Below are positions 9,973 to 19,986 of a stretch of DNA of 64,000 nucleotides, piece by piece. A program made the position numbers and the translations under genes. Numbering within the stretch: position 1 is the stretch's first letter; each line of letters begins with the position of its first letter. The notes beneath the pieces were generated by a model, which was given only the letters and a program-made list of their open reading frames with translations, was not told where the DNA came from and searched no databases. This DNA is from Craspedostauros australis (taxonomy: Eukaryota > Bacillariophyta > Bacillariophyceae > Mastogloiales > Achnanthaceae), in contig JAMXDE010000003.1 of NCBI GenBank assembly GCA_026770025.1, positions 2,108,001 through 2,172,000 of the forward strand, given 5' to 3'.

Positions 9973-11982
9973 TCACAACTGAGCATCTACTCCTACCGCT
10001 TCCGACGAAGAAGAATCCGAGATGGGCTTGCGCAACGTCATGTACGCCGCCAGGCCGAAGAATGGGACAAATTTTGCTGCGTTCATCAGCAGGGCGTCCG
10101 AGTCGTTCGACATGCCGCGTCGTCGGCAGTCGTCATCGACCAACCAACCCTGGAAGATGGCAAAGATGGCCAGATCCACGATGAAGCTGGATCCGACGCG
10201 GTCGATGCTGAGCAGCTCCAAGAAGCTCGGCAGACGCTGGTCCCATCCGCCGAACAGGTCGTCGCGCGCGAAGATCCCCCAAGCGATGGATACGGTCCCG
10301 ACACCACCCAGCACACCGCCCAACCACGGGCTCTCCACTAGCTGCGCCGCAAACGAGAGCTCGTCCTGTGTCGTCGTCTTCGCAGAACTGAATTCCAACA
10401 TCGCCGACGTCTCGCTGCTGCCATTGATGCGTGGTTTCGGCCGCCCCACATCGTCCTCGGTCGATCGCAATGCCAAGTACGGCAGCAAGAAGGCCGACGT
10501 CAAGAACTGCATACCCGCCACAGCCGGCAACATGGGAAAGATATTGGGCTTATTCTTGCGATCATCCGACAGGAACCCCGCAAACAGCGCCGCCCACGAC
10601 AGCAGCAGGTTGAAGGTGCCTTCCATCATGGGATGCACGATCGGCGCGAATGGCAGTTGGAGGATGGGACTCACGAGGAAGAAGTTGATGGAGAGATCCC
10701 GCACCTCGATCCACGTGCGCTCCTCCAGGGCTGTAGCCGGAAGTCCGAAGAACCAATCGGACAGGAAGACGACGTACATGTACGTCACCCAAATCGCGAT
10801 GGCCGCCCATCGCTTTGGATCGTTGGCGAGGTTGAATTGCAACGTGGATACGAAGAGTTCCCATCCACCGCTCTTGATCGGTGGCGGCTCCACGATGTCG
10901 ATGCCCTGCTGTATCTTCCGATTGGCGCTGATTTCGTAATACGAGATGCCAGCCGCGTAAGGCAACGGTTTGCCATTGTTGTTGACGCGCCATGTTGTGA
11001 CGATGGATTGCGTGTTGTCCTTGTTGGTTTGGATGGCCTTGTCCATGAGGTCGAACGCGAAGGTGGGTGGGAAACATCCCGCGCAGATATTGAGATGCTT
11101 TCCCAATGCTTCCTTGCCAGCGAATGGCTGCGGGAAGGCAGTATCGTCGTAGACCACATCATCCTCAAACAGAGAGACAGCCTGTTCCATGTCCCGTTTG
11201 CTCCAGGCAGCGAAGTATTGCTCTGGAATGGATAGGCTAGAAACGTCATCATCCGCGCTGGATGCAGCTGGTTCCGCAGCACCTCCCCTGGCGACGATCT
11301 TGGAGACCTTGCTGAGCAGTTTCAGGTTGGCTTCGCCACCCTTGGCGCCGGCAGTTTCTGGAATCCAGGCCACCGATTGGATCTTTTTGGATTGCGGATG
11401 CAACGTGAAGAGGGCGAGGCCCTTGTATGTCTGCTGAGATTGATGGGTGGATTGGAAGTAGATGCCCACCTTCGGTTCGCCGTCGTCGTCATTCACAACA
11501 ATGTTCTGAATCTGCACATCGGTCGATCTTTGGACGACCATATTCAATCGCAAGTAACGCTCGATTTCCTCCATGCCTTGGAATGACTTTTCGAAAGAGC
11601 GATCCAGAAATTCCGTGTTGCTTCCATTATCATCATTAGCAGTGGAAGAAGAGTACCCTTCAAAGCATGCGAGCGCTCGTTCGATGTCGTGATGCTCAAA
11701 GTAGGCACGGAAGAATTGTTCAGCAATTGTGGGACCAGCCGGCGATGTCGTTGCTGTGGCCGAAAAGGAATCATCCTCGCCAAAGAATGGGAGGTTCCAA
11801 AAGTGCAGCTGCGACCGTTCATGTCTGGCAACCTTCACGTTGCGCGGGTGGAAGGGACTGGAATGTGAGGTCAATGTTGCTTGGTGATGGACAAAGCCGT
11901 TCGTGGAGAAGCCGAGTGCACTGTGAGGCATGCAAGACGCCACCATGACCATCGACGTGACGATGGTGGGAAGCGTGATCAT
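9973..11982 (-). CDS. Plastid-targeted protein with two SnoaL/NTF2-like domains and a membrane C-terminus
   Basis: Single-exon ORF of 669 residues from ATG 11982. The N-terminus is a bipartite plastid presequence: a signal peptide ending SALG|FSTNG with Phe at +1, then a basic Ser/His-rich stretch. Two cone-fold repeats follow, one opening AEQFFRAYFEHHDIERALACF (about residue 85) and the other PEQYFAAWSKRDMEQAVSLF (about residue 255); both have the SnoaL/NTF2-like pattern of a helix followed by a polar-ketide-cyclase-type pocket. The C-terminal half has several TM helices, from AAIAIWVTYMYVVFLSDWFF to FVPFFGLAAYMTL. Fusion of two SnoaL-like domains to an integral membrane domain suggests a thylakoid or envelope protein that binds a small hydrophobic ligand; that is inference. 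No substrate can be assigned. Confidence 0.75.
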   Translation of the reverse strand: MITLPTIVTSMVMVASCMPHSALGFSTNGFVHHQATLTSHSSPFHPRNVKVARHERSQLHFWNLPFFGEDDSFSATATTSPAGPTIAEQFFRAYFEHHDIERALACFEGYSSSTANDDNGSNTEFLDRSFEKSFQGMEEIERYLRLNMVVQRSTDVQIQNIVVNDDDGEPKVGIYFQSTHQSQQTYKGLALFTLHPQSKKIQSVAWIPETAGAKGGEANLKLLSKVSKIVARGGAAEPAASSADDDVSSLSIPEQYFAAWSKRDMEQAVSLFEDDVVYDDTAFPQPFAGKEALGKHLNICAGCFPPTFAFDLMDKAIQTNKDNTQSIVTTWRVNNNGKPLPYAAGISYYEISANRKIQQGIDIVEPPPIKSGGWELFVSTLQFNLANDPKRWAAIAIWVTYMYVVFLSDWFFGLPATALEERTWIEVRDLSINFFLVSPILQLPFAPIVHPMMEGTFNLLLSWAALFAGFLSDDRKNKPNIFPMLPAVAGMQFLTSAFLLPYLALRSTEDDVGRPKPRINGSSETSAMLEFSSAKTTTQDELSFAAQLVESPWLGGVLGGVGTVSIAWGIFARDDLFGGWDQRLPSFLELLSIDRVGSSFIVDLAIFAIFQGWLVDDDCRRRGMSNDSDALLMNAAKFVPFFGLAAYMTLRKPISDSSSSEAVGVDAQL

Positions 11983-12657
11983 CGTGCCAGTCTCTGATCA
12001 GCTGGTTTCACCTGGTCTCTGTGCTCTCCTCAAATACGAATGCGAATGCGAGCCTTGGTACGAGTATTAGTCCGAGTGCTTGTCGTTGAATGTCACTGTA
12101 ATGGCTTCGTGATGGCTGTAACCTGAAGTGCTCAACAGATCATTGGTGGTGCGCCGAGCAAAGTCACAACGATGCTCTTCCACGTCTGTCAAGAGAGAGA
12201 GAGGTCATCGAAGTTGCATCGCGTTGTGATGTGCACAGACGTCATCGCCAGCACGCTCATCTTTTTGCCACCAACCACGATGAATCAGAACTTGGGAAAT
12301 GGATGACAAATCGTATCTTTCGACTCATTCGATTGCATGGCTAACTTTTTCTACGCTCTACTCCGACGGTGGTAGAATGTCAGTGCCCACAGGACCGTAG
12401 TCGTAAATGCTTGAAGCACAATCACCCATGAACGATTGAGCAAGTTCTTTGATGACGACCAGATGCAATGACGATAGTCTCTACCAGAGTGTACTAGTAC
12501 AGAAGCGAGTGAACTCAAGGACGTTTTTATGATACGGCAAAAGGAGCATGGATAATTAAAGAGCATAATAATAATAATAGTCTATAATAGAATAGAGTAC
12601 AGCATTGTACCATACCATACCATACCATACCATACTCCATCAAAAGCCGGCAGCTTC
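11983..12657. other. Intergenic, no gene seen
   Basis: AT-richer spacer carrying one octamer GTACGAGT (12058-12065) and a pentanucleotide CCATA repeat at 12608-12636, just downstream of the stop of the minus-strand gene at 12658. No coding region is supported. Confidence 0.5.
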
Positions 12658-13245
12658 CTACAGCTCATCACCAAGAGCGCTCGCCTGCTTAGCTTGCTCC
12701 TGCAGATCGGACCAGATGGCCTTGAGCTCCGCCTTCCAAAGATCCGGATCCGCCTTGAATTGCAGGATCTCCTCATCCGTGAGCTGCCCCGATTGGATGA
12801 CGGATTCCAGGACGAGGTCGGCCTTTGCCAATATCGTCTGCAGCATTTCCTCGTCGGCACCGGCCAGCTCCATGAGGGTCTCATCGAGAGCCTGCGATAC
12901 GTAACGATCGTCGATCATCTCCTGCAGCGCGGCCTCGAAATCGCCCGGTTGCATCTGGCTCAGATCCTCCATGACTTCTTGCATGGCCTGGATCGTGGAC
13001 GGATCGTCGCCCAGAATCCCGACCATCTCGCCCATGAGCTCCTTCATTTCTTGCGGCGACATTTGCGCGAACATCTCCATGGCCTCGGCCAGTTCGGGAT
13101 CCTGCATGAGATCCTGGACCAAGTCGTTCTGTGCATGGTCCACCTTGGCGGATGGCGGCACGCCGAATTGGGCACGCGACGATGCCACGAACAGGAATGC
13201 CATCAGCAGCAGCGTTCGCACGCAGAATGCAGGGATACGGAACAT
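12658..13245 (-). CDS. Secreted acidic, Met-rich helical protein
   Basis: The start at ATG 13245 is preferred over the upstream open frame because it gives a textbook signal peptide (MFRIPAFCVRTLLLMAFLFV, then ASSRA|QFG). The mature ~170 residues are acidic, with many Met, Gln and Glu, and are predicted to be all helical. Short repeats such as PEMAEAMEMF-like and MQEVMEDLSQMQPGDFEAAL recall the STI1/ubiquilin type of helical repeat, but the match is loose. The protein ends with WKAELKAIWSDLQEQAKQ. There is no ASAFAP motif, so ER or secreted location is more likely than plastid. Divergent from the gene at 13718. Confidence 0.7.
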   Translation of the reverse strand: MFRIPAFCVRTLLLMAFLFVASSRAQFGVPPSAKVDHAQNDLVQDLMQDPELAEAMEMFAQMSPQEMKELMGEMVGILGDDPSTIQAMQEVMEDLSQMQPGDFEAALQEMIDDRYVSQALDETLMELAGADEEMLQTILAKADLVLESVIQSGQLTDEEILQFKADPDLWKAELKAIWSDLQEQAKQASALGDEL

Positions 13246-13717
13246 GATCGCGGTTCTGGTATGGCGGGGGATAGGTGGGTGTATGATATGGCTGTGGGAG
13301 CGAGTGTGCAGTGGAAGGGTGTTGCGATGGATGGATGGATGGATGTGTGCGAAGAATGGCAGCGATCGCAATCAATGCGAACAACTTGAGACATGTGCGT
13401 TGGAACTTGTTGTTGTTGGTGTTGGTTTGATGGGTCCTGCATTCACGTGACACGCAAGTTCCACGACTCAATCCTGTTGTGTCTGTCCGTCCATACGGTC
13501 ATTTGTTCTCTTTGACGTCTCGATTCGTTTTTTGCGTTTTTCGGCGAAAGGCGAAGACGATGACGGCGAAAAACGCGAATGTCATCAACCACACACATCA
13601 ACAGAAGAATCGAACGATGTGAATTGATGTGAATTGATGTTGCAGTTCATTGATGTGAATTGATTGTGTAGTTCATTGATACTCGTACGACTATAATACC
13701 ACACGCAGAAGATACCG

Positions 13718-15769
13718 ATGATCGAGATGATGGAGACGCATGGCAGGAAGAGACAGCGTCGGATGAGATCGTTGATGCCGTGGCTGGCGTCAGTCTTCGT
13801 GTGCTCGCTCGTGAACACGGCGGCAGCCTTCGCTCCGACATTGCAGAACACTTGGCTGGAAAGGGTGCATCTCGTCACACCTCTGCGAGTACGGAGGCAG
13901 CGGCAGACGACGATTCGAAGACTCTGCGCACACCAATTGTGGGCATCCAGGAGTGCTACTCACGACATCAACAGTGTCAACAGCGGATACGACACCGATG
14001 ATCACCTGCAGGATGCTGACTTTCTCCATGACGCGGATGATACAGAGATTGACGAGTACGATGACCACGACGAAGACTTTGGCGCAGACGTTGGTGCAGA
14101 CTTTGACGCAGACGTTGATGCAGACGTTGACGCAGACTACGGCGGAAACAGCGAGGGCGACGAGGACGTGGAGGTGTCGGATGCCGAAGCCTTGCTTGCC
14201 TGCTTCACCTACCTGCAGCGAAGGAAAAAGATGGGTTCCTGGAAGGATGATGACTACCGCAAAATGCAGAAGGCGCAGGTCCTGTCCACGGATTATCCCT
14301 ACGATACCGTCTTCATGATCAACAACAACGGCAGCGGCGAGGACGACGACGATGGCGATGAAGACGCTCACGCCAGCGCATACGACTTTGCTGATACCTC
14401 CAGTCACAGTGTGGTCGATAGCGACGTCGATGCTTTCGTCAATGTCTGGGGTGTTGGCGCACCTGCTGCTTCCAGACCCACGCAGAACGACGCGGATCAT
14501 CTCAACCGACAATCCGAACCTTCGCAGGAGTATCCGCAAGTGCAGGACGCGCCTCATGATGCCAATGGTGATTACGATGATGATGTCGAAGGCGAAGACT
14601 ACTACGACGACGACGATGATGACGATGATGAATACATCGTTGAGTACGATGCGGACAGCGTCACTGCTGGAATGGACGCAGGCGGTGCCAACCTCGACAC
14701 GTTCCCGGGTGTTGCGCAACTGCCAGTTCAACCTGCCAACATTCACTTCATCGGCGAGTTCACATCCTTCCCTTCCGCTCCCACCGAATCCAGAATCCGC
14801 CGATCGCAGGCCGCCCAGCGCAAGTGGTCCAACCCAGAATTCCGATCACGTTGGTACGAGAAGAGGTGGGGACATAAGCTTGACGCGCAAATTGACGCGG
14901 ACAAGAATCGGCAGCTTCTCGAACGCGTCCGAGCATTGCCGCAGGATTTTATGGGATCGGCAGAACTGGCATCCATGTCGGAGGATCAGATCCGTTATGC
15001 AATCCAATCCTACGTCGCGGCCAACAAAAAGCGAGCGCGGTCGCATCATACGCTGCACGAGAATCGCAGGCGGGCTCTGGAGCGGGCGTCGAACGCGGAA
15101 ACGGCCGATGGCGGCGCAGCAATAACGAGCGACGACGACGACGATGAGGAACCATTGCCCAGGGACTTTCTGTACAGCGTCGACGCGAACAAGATGAAGC
15201 TCCAGCGCGAGCAGAGGGCGAAGCGCGCCCAGGCCATCTACGAGAAGCGCCTCGCGAATCAGGCCAAGAAGAACAAAACGGTGGAAGGGACCAACCTCAA
15301 GGCCACCAGTCAATGGTCTAAACCAAGCTCTGGAAGACTTAACGACCAAAACTCAACGATAGATGCCGCCTTCTTCATGGAGGATGAGAGCATTGACGCA
15401 ACCAAGGACAACGACGACGATCCTCGTTCCGCCTTGTCGAGGATTCAATGCGATCTCGATCAAGATATCCTGCCGACATCTAGGGATCTCCAGACCATGC
15501 TCAAGCCAATCCGCATGCCGAAACGGAGGGCGATCCTGCGTCGCATCCTCAGCGAGAGGTATCAACTTCGTGGCAAATGCATACCGGCGAGGTGCAGTCA
15601 ATCAAATGTCGACGTTGCTGCGAGTCACGAGGTCAACGACGATGAAGATGATTCATCGAATCTATTTGTCACGAACGCGCCCATCCAAGTCGTAGGCAGA
15701 TTCGCTTTGGAGAAGATCTTGCAGGATGAAGCGAATCGGGCATCGGGGAAGGATCAGGGTCAGGAATAA
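13718..15769 (+). CDS. Very acidic plastid-targeted protein
   Basis: Single-exon ORF of 683 residues. The N-terminus is a clear bipartite plastid presequence: a signal peptide (LMPWLASVFVCSLVNTAAA) followed by FAPTLQN, a near-perfect ASAFAP motif, then an Arg-rich transit region. About residues 80-330 are dominated by Asp and Glu, with tandem ADVDADVDAD-type repeats coded by a hexanucleotide repeat at 14085-14150. The C-terminal half is basic and helical, with SQAAQRKWSNPEFRSRWYEK near residue 365, weakly like NUMOD3-type DNA-binding motifs, and RMPKRRAILRRILSERYQ near residue 605. A plastid nucleic-acid-associated role is possible but is inference. Confidence 0.75.
   Translation: MIEMMETHGRKRQRRMRSLMPWLASVFVCSLVNTAAAFAPTLQNTWLERVHLVTPLRVRRQRQTTIRRLCAHQLWASRSATHDINSVNSGYDTDDHLQDADFLHDADDTEIDEYDDHDEDFGADVGADFDADVDADVDADYGGNSEGDEDVEVSDAEALLACFTYLQRRKKMGSWKDDDYRKMQKAQVLSTDYPYDTVFMINNNGSGEDDDDGDEDAHASAYDFADTSSHSVVDSDVDAFVNVWGVGAPAASRPTQNDADHLNRQSEPSQEYPQVQDAPHDANGDYDDDVEGEDYYDDDDDDDDEYIVEYDADSVTAGMDAGGANLDTFPGVAQLPVQPANIHFIGEFTSFPSAPTESRIRRSQAAQRKWSNPEFRSRWYEKRWGHKLDAQIDADKNRQLLERVRALPQDFMGSAELASMSEDQIRYAIQSYVAANKKRARSHHTLHENRRRALERASNAETADGGAAITSDDDDDEEPLPRDFLYSVDANKMKLQREQRAKRAQAIYEKRLANQAKKNKTVEGTNLKATSQWSKPSSGRLNDQNSTIDAAFFMEDESIDATKDNDDDPRSALSRIQCDLDQDILPTSRDLQTMLKPIRMPKRRAILRRILSERYQLRGKCIPARCSQSNVDVAASHEVNDDEDDSSNLFVTNAPIQVVGRFALEKILQDEANRASGKDQGQE
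14085..14150 (+). repeat. Coding GACGCA/GACGTT hexanucleotide repeat
   Basis: Imperfect tandem hexanucleotides code for the ADVDAD repeat in the acidic plastid-targeted protein. Units differ by one or two bases but keep frame. Confidence 0.75.
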
Positions 15770-16173
15770 CACCATGAGCATGGACATAGATGTATCGACG
15801 CGTAATGGTCAGGACAGTACTCATTGAGGAGAGTATACAGATAGAACATACATCATACATATGTACTCCTCGCACAACTGATACCGCTGTGTCGTTTAGA
15901 ATTGAAGATGCATCACTTGAGTACTGCTCTGGTGCGTGGAGCGGAATAGGTCCAGAAACCACTGTGTGCATTGATACTTGGAGTGTTGCGAGAATTCTCT
16001 ACTCTAGCTCGTCCTCAGACTCTACTCTGCTGGTTATCGCATTTGAGAATGATTTCAGCATGAGCAAAATAAGCTATGAAGCTCGACAGGAGGAACTCCA
16101 ATACTCGCATCCATAGCAGCCAACTCGCCGGCAACAGAGCTCAAATGATGACTGTGCACAGCAGGTATGATGC

Positions 16174-19100
16174 CTATCCATTCCCATTGGCACGTTGGCG
16201 TTGTCGTCTCGTGTGAGTTGACCTGTTGCTGCTTCCAAATTTGTTCGCTGATTCCCAGATTTCGTGCATCCTTGACAGAGTGTACCCGATCTCAGTTTGG
16301 CAGGAATCCACTACCTCCTTGGGTATGGACACGGGGATCTGGTAGACCGTGACGAATCCTGTACGCTTGGGCACCGGTCCACGCGCCTCGCTCGATGATG
16401 ACTCGGCGTCGCTTGTGATATTTGTCGTCGTGTACTGAACGTAGACTTCACCATTGATGTCGGCGAGGAGGGATGCTACTGACTGGATGGATGGATCTCT
16501 GGATAGCGACGGGATGACGGTGACAGACGATGGCGCGGCGTGAGTTTGAGATGAGATTGGAACCCGTTCCATCTCCAGCTCCACGAGTTTCTCATCAAAT
16601 TCGGGATCGGTGATGTCTTCGGTGTCGTTGCCATGAAAGTTGGTGACGCAAGTTGCAATGAGGTAACGATCACATTCGACGTTCATGTCAGTGGCAGCAT
16701 CCGCGTGGGATGAAGGTGATATTGGCAACTCGTCGGTTTGTGCAAATAGCCTCGTTTTGCTGCATTTGATGTTCATGCGTGTGTACCACGGGGTTGGTTC
16801 CATGAAAGCAGCGTAGCTCCCGTTGTTGTAGCTGTTGTTGCCATTGCTGATCGGTAAGTGGGATGACCCGGAGAAACGTTTCTTCAACCGCGATGACATG
16901 GAATGCTCCGGGGTCTTCAGCGGCATGTCGATCTCGTCGTCAATCTTGTCATCAGGCTCGCTTTCGACGTCGCTTCCCAGGATATCACCGTCCTCCTCCA
17001 GCAACGGCCCATTGAAGTGAAGGTCGCTGTAGGAATCGTAGATGCTCTGCACGCTGGCCATGCCGGTCGAGTCCGCATGGATGCTGCTGTCACGGCGATG
17101 GGCGGATTGCTGCCAGCATTCTTCCTCCGCATCGGCAGCCTTTTGTGTGTGCTGCTGCCGCTTGAAGATGGCATGGCCGATGATGTTGAGGGTCGGGCGG
17201 AAGATGTAAAGGTCGTTGATGGATACGAGGGGTGGCACTGTGGAATCCAAATCGACGCGGATCCTCATCATGAGCTGCTGCCCCGCTTTGGGCGGCACGG
17301 GATTGTGCAGCGACGTTTGCGTGCTCAGGATGGTGCTGTGGCTGTGCGTGCTGCTGTTGCCCATGCCCGCGCCAGCCCTGTTACCTGGGAGCATCTCCAG
17401 CACCTGGTTCAAATGATCGATGAGGTCCATCATATCCGTTGCCTGAGTTAGATTGGTCGAGGATCCGGAGAGCTTGCCATTGAACTGCGTGAGGAAGATC
17501 GTGCGTCGCTGCCGTGTGCTCATGTCCTTCTTGCTGCTCTGGCTGTGCATGGACGACGATGCCAGAGAATATGCATGCTTGGTCATGGCGAGCTGCTGTG
17601 ATGCGAATGAACTGTTCACGCCTGCTGCGTTTGACTCATCTGGCACGCGGTGTGGTGATCGTGTGGTTGCGCTCGCCCTTCCTGCCAGCGTCGCGTTCGT
17701 GCTGCGTTTGCTAATTCGGCTGTGATTCATGGCGTCGGCGCCGAAGTTGTTGGTGGGATCAAGGCCTGAGGATCCCACAACGTTGGTTGACGCGGCGCCA
17801 TAGGCCTTCGTAGTCTCACCGATGCCGCTGCTGTCGCTGCTGTTCGTAGTGCTGGTATTTCTGCTGATTTGTTCTGGAAGGGACGATTCATCCAAAATCA
17901 TTTGCTGTTGCCGGAATTGCCATTCCAGCATGTGGATGACGGAGGTGATGGTCAAGACATCGGAGACGTTGAGGGCCCATGGTTCACGATGCAGCACGCG
18001 TTGCAGATCATCCTTGGAGTGTTGCAGGGTCTGCTGCGACTCATTCAAGATCTGCTGGAATTGAGACGGAGGCGTTGCCGATGAAGGCATCGTCGATGTT
18101 CCTGTTGTCGCTAGTAGCTGGGGTGGTATTGGAGGCGGCGGCAATATCATCGATATTGGTTTGTCATGAGTTGATCGAGACCTCAGCGATGTCGACAACG
18201 TCGCTGCTGTTGTCGATTTCTGAATGCGGAGCTCGTCGACGTTGTGTCGGATGGTGCCGTCGCCTGCCTTTCTCGGTTCCGAGTAATACGGCTGTTTGGT
18301 GTTGGGTATGGTGAAATTGATGTCGGGAGACCCAGTGGGCGTGGTAATGCCTGCCGTCGTTGTCGTTTCTGCCGCCGTTGTTTGCTGCGACGGTGACAGC
18401 GATGCCGTGCCATGGCGATCGGGCAACGCAGTGGCATTTGAGGTGCGGAGCGTGGAGGATGAATGCGCGGGACCGGCATTGGCGAGAGGCGGCATCCCGC
18501 GCAGCTGGCGTTCCAGGTGGTGCACGCGCGTCTGCTGCTTGTTGATGGCCCTGGTTCGGATGAGTTCATTTCTCCTTGTGACGAGCACGTTCATGATGGT
18601 GTTCGCCATCTCCTGCAGGATGAGTTGTTGGCGTTGCGATAGACTCTGCGGACGCGGGCGCGGCGAGATGATGCACAGGGTGCCCAGCTTGTATCCTGAC
18701 ATGGGACAGACGAGAGACGCCCCCGCGTAGAATCGTATCTTGGGACCGCCGACGACCAAATTGGCATCCTTGAAACGCTCATCTTGAAGAGCATCCGGCA
18801 CGACCATGACGGTGGAATGCTTGTAGAGGATGGTGTGGGCACAGAAGGCATCTCGGCGCGACGTTTCGGTGGTGTTGCCCGACAGCGTCCCGATATTGGA
18901 GAGGAACCACTGGCGGCCGACATCGACCAGCGAGATGAGCGCGATCGGGACGTCGAACACCATGCTGGCCACGCGCGTCATCCTGTCCAGCTCTTCCTGG
19001 TAGTGCAGCGCGCGCTGCATGGGTGTGCCAGGTACGAACAAGCCATCGCCGTTGTCCTTGTCGCTGCCTTCAAATCTGCGATTGGCTTTGCCGTTCCTCG

Positions 19101-19986
19101 ATTTGTGGCCACCAATGTCATGGTCGTCGCGAATGTCATCATCGTCATCATCGTCGTCGTTGTTATTGTCATCATTGTCATTGTGGCTTTCCATTGGTTT
19201 GGTGTCCTGTCCATGTTTTCCGCGATCGGCGCCCCCGTCTTGCAGCTCGGAGGAGCCCATCATCTCGAGATGCTCCAAGATCTGGTACGATTCCAAGACT
19301 TCCAACCGCTGCGCTTCTTCCTCCACGGTCTGCGGTTGAGACATCTCCGGCATGAACTTGGGCAATTTCCAGTCCACCTCTCGTGCATCATCCTCTTGGT
19401 TTGCATCCGCCCGATTGGCCACGGACAGCATTTGCGATGGCGGCGATATTGACATCGCGGCTGTCGTGGACAGCGACAGCGTGGATGGGCAGTATGCTTG
19501 CGGCTGCGGCGCGGTCATCTTGGAACTCGTGAGGATGTCGAGAAGCGTCGTCGATGCGCTGCCCTCGAGGCTGTAATCGAGGATGGATGCATTGGACGTG
19601 CGTCTGCGCCGACTGTGCTTGTCGCGTCGCAGCGGGTTCTTCAGCGTGAATCGTCGGCCATGACGCGTCTTGCGCGAGGCGCTGCTGCTGCTGCTCATGC
19701 CGTCCACGTTCTCCAGCTTGCGAAGCTCGTTGGGCTTGCCGCGGCGGCTCCTGCTCCTGCTTCGATCTCGACCATCGCTCTTGGTCTTTCCCCCAAACAC
19801 CCTCTGCGATCTGATGGGGGCTTCGCCGTCTCTCTGGAAGTCGCCAGAAGCCGACAGCGAACTGGAGCCCTGCCCATGATCCAGCGCTGCGGCATCGCCA
19901 GAGGCAAACGTCGAAGCGGACGCCGAGGCACCTGCTTTGCGATTCTTCGAGGATCCCGACAGCAGATCCCGGAAGAGACCCTTCAT
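16174..19986 (-). CDS. Large GAF-domain protein
   Basis: Single-exon ORF of 1270 residues starting at ATG 19986 (the frame opens four codons earlier at a TTG). Residues 1-220 are basic and Ser-rich, low in order. At about 325-470 lies a GAF domain with the usual order of motifs: MTRVASMVFDVPIALISLVD, RQWFLSNIG, RRDAFCAHTIL, VVPDALQDERFKDANLVVG, FYAGASLV and YKLGTLCIISPRPR. This form is typical of the GAF sensors found next to PAS, kinase or GGDEF domains in bacteria. Here no kinase or cyclase domain follows; the remaining ~800 residues are mostly Ser/Thr/Gln-rich with helical patches and a more ordered C-terminus that may form a second domain (about 1100-1250). A regulatory or scaffold role is inferred. 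No chromophore-binding Cys could be assigned. Confidence 0.8.
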   Translation of the reverse strand: MKGLFRDLLSGSSKNRKAGASASASTFASGDAAALDHGQGSSSLSASGDFQRDGEAPIRSQRVFGGKTKSDGRDRSRSRSRRGKPNELRKLENVDGMSSSSSASRKTRHGRRFTLKNPLRRDKHSRRRRTSNASILDYSLEGSASTTLLDILTSSKMTAPQPQAYCPSTLSLSTTAAMSISPPSQMLSVANRADANQEDDAREVDWKLPKFMPEMSQPQTVEEEAQRLEVLESYQILEHLEMMGSSELQDGGADRGKHGQDTKPMESHNDNDDNNNDDDDDDDDIRDDHDIGGHKSRNGKANRRFEGSDKDNGDGLFVPGTPMQRALHYQEELDRMTRVASMVFDVPIALISLVDVGRQWFLSNIGTLSGNTTETSRRDAFCAHTILYKHSTVMVVPDALQDERFKDANLVVGGPKIRFYAGASLVCPMSGYKLGTLCIISPRPRPQSLSQRQQLILQEMANTIMNVLVTRRNELIRTRAINKQQTRVHHLERQLRGMPPLANAGPAHSSSTLRTSNATALPDRHGTASLSPSQQTTAAETTTTAGITTPTGSPDINFTIPNTKQPYYSEPRKAGDGTIRHNVDELRIQKSTTAATLSTSLRSRSTHDKPISMILPPPPIPPQLLATTGTSTMPSSATPPSQFQQILNESQQTLQHSKDDLQRVLHREPWALNVSDVLTITSVIHMLEWQFRQQQMILDESSLPEQISRNTSTTNSSDSSGIGETTKAYGAASTNVVGSSGLDPTNNFGADAMNHSRISKRSTNATLAGRASATTRSPHRVPDESNAAGVNSSFASQQLAMTKHAYSLASSSMHSQSSKKDMSTRQRRTIFLTQFNGKLSGSSTNLTQATDMMDLIDHLNQVLEMLPGNRAGAGMGNSSTHSHSTILSTQTSLHNPVPPKAGQQLMMRIRVDLDSTVPPLVSINDLYIFRPTLNIIGHAIFKRQQHTQKAADAEEECWQQSAHRRDSSIHADSTGMASVQSIYDSYSDLHFNGPLLEEDGDILGSDVESEPDDKIDDEIDMPLKTPEHSMSSRLKKRFSGSSHLPISNGNNSYNNGSYAAFMEPTPWYTRMNIKCSKTRLFAQTDELPISPSSHADAATDMNVECDRYLIATCVTNFHGNDTEDITDPEFDEKLVELEMERVPISSQTHAAPSSVTVIPSLSRDPSIQSVASLLADINGEVYVQYTTTNITSDAESSSSEARGPVPKRTGFVTVYQIPVSIPKEVVDSCQTEIGYTLSRMHEIWESANKFGSSNRSTHTRRQRQRANGNG

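Noticed and set aside
13790..14746. 318-codon minus-strand ORF rich in Val and Ile
   Set aside because: Antisense of the Asp/Glu-rich stretch (GAC/GAT read as GTC/ATC).
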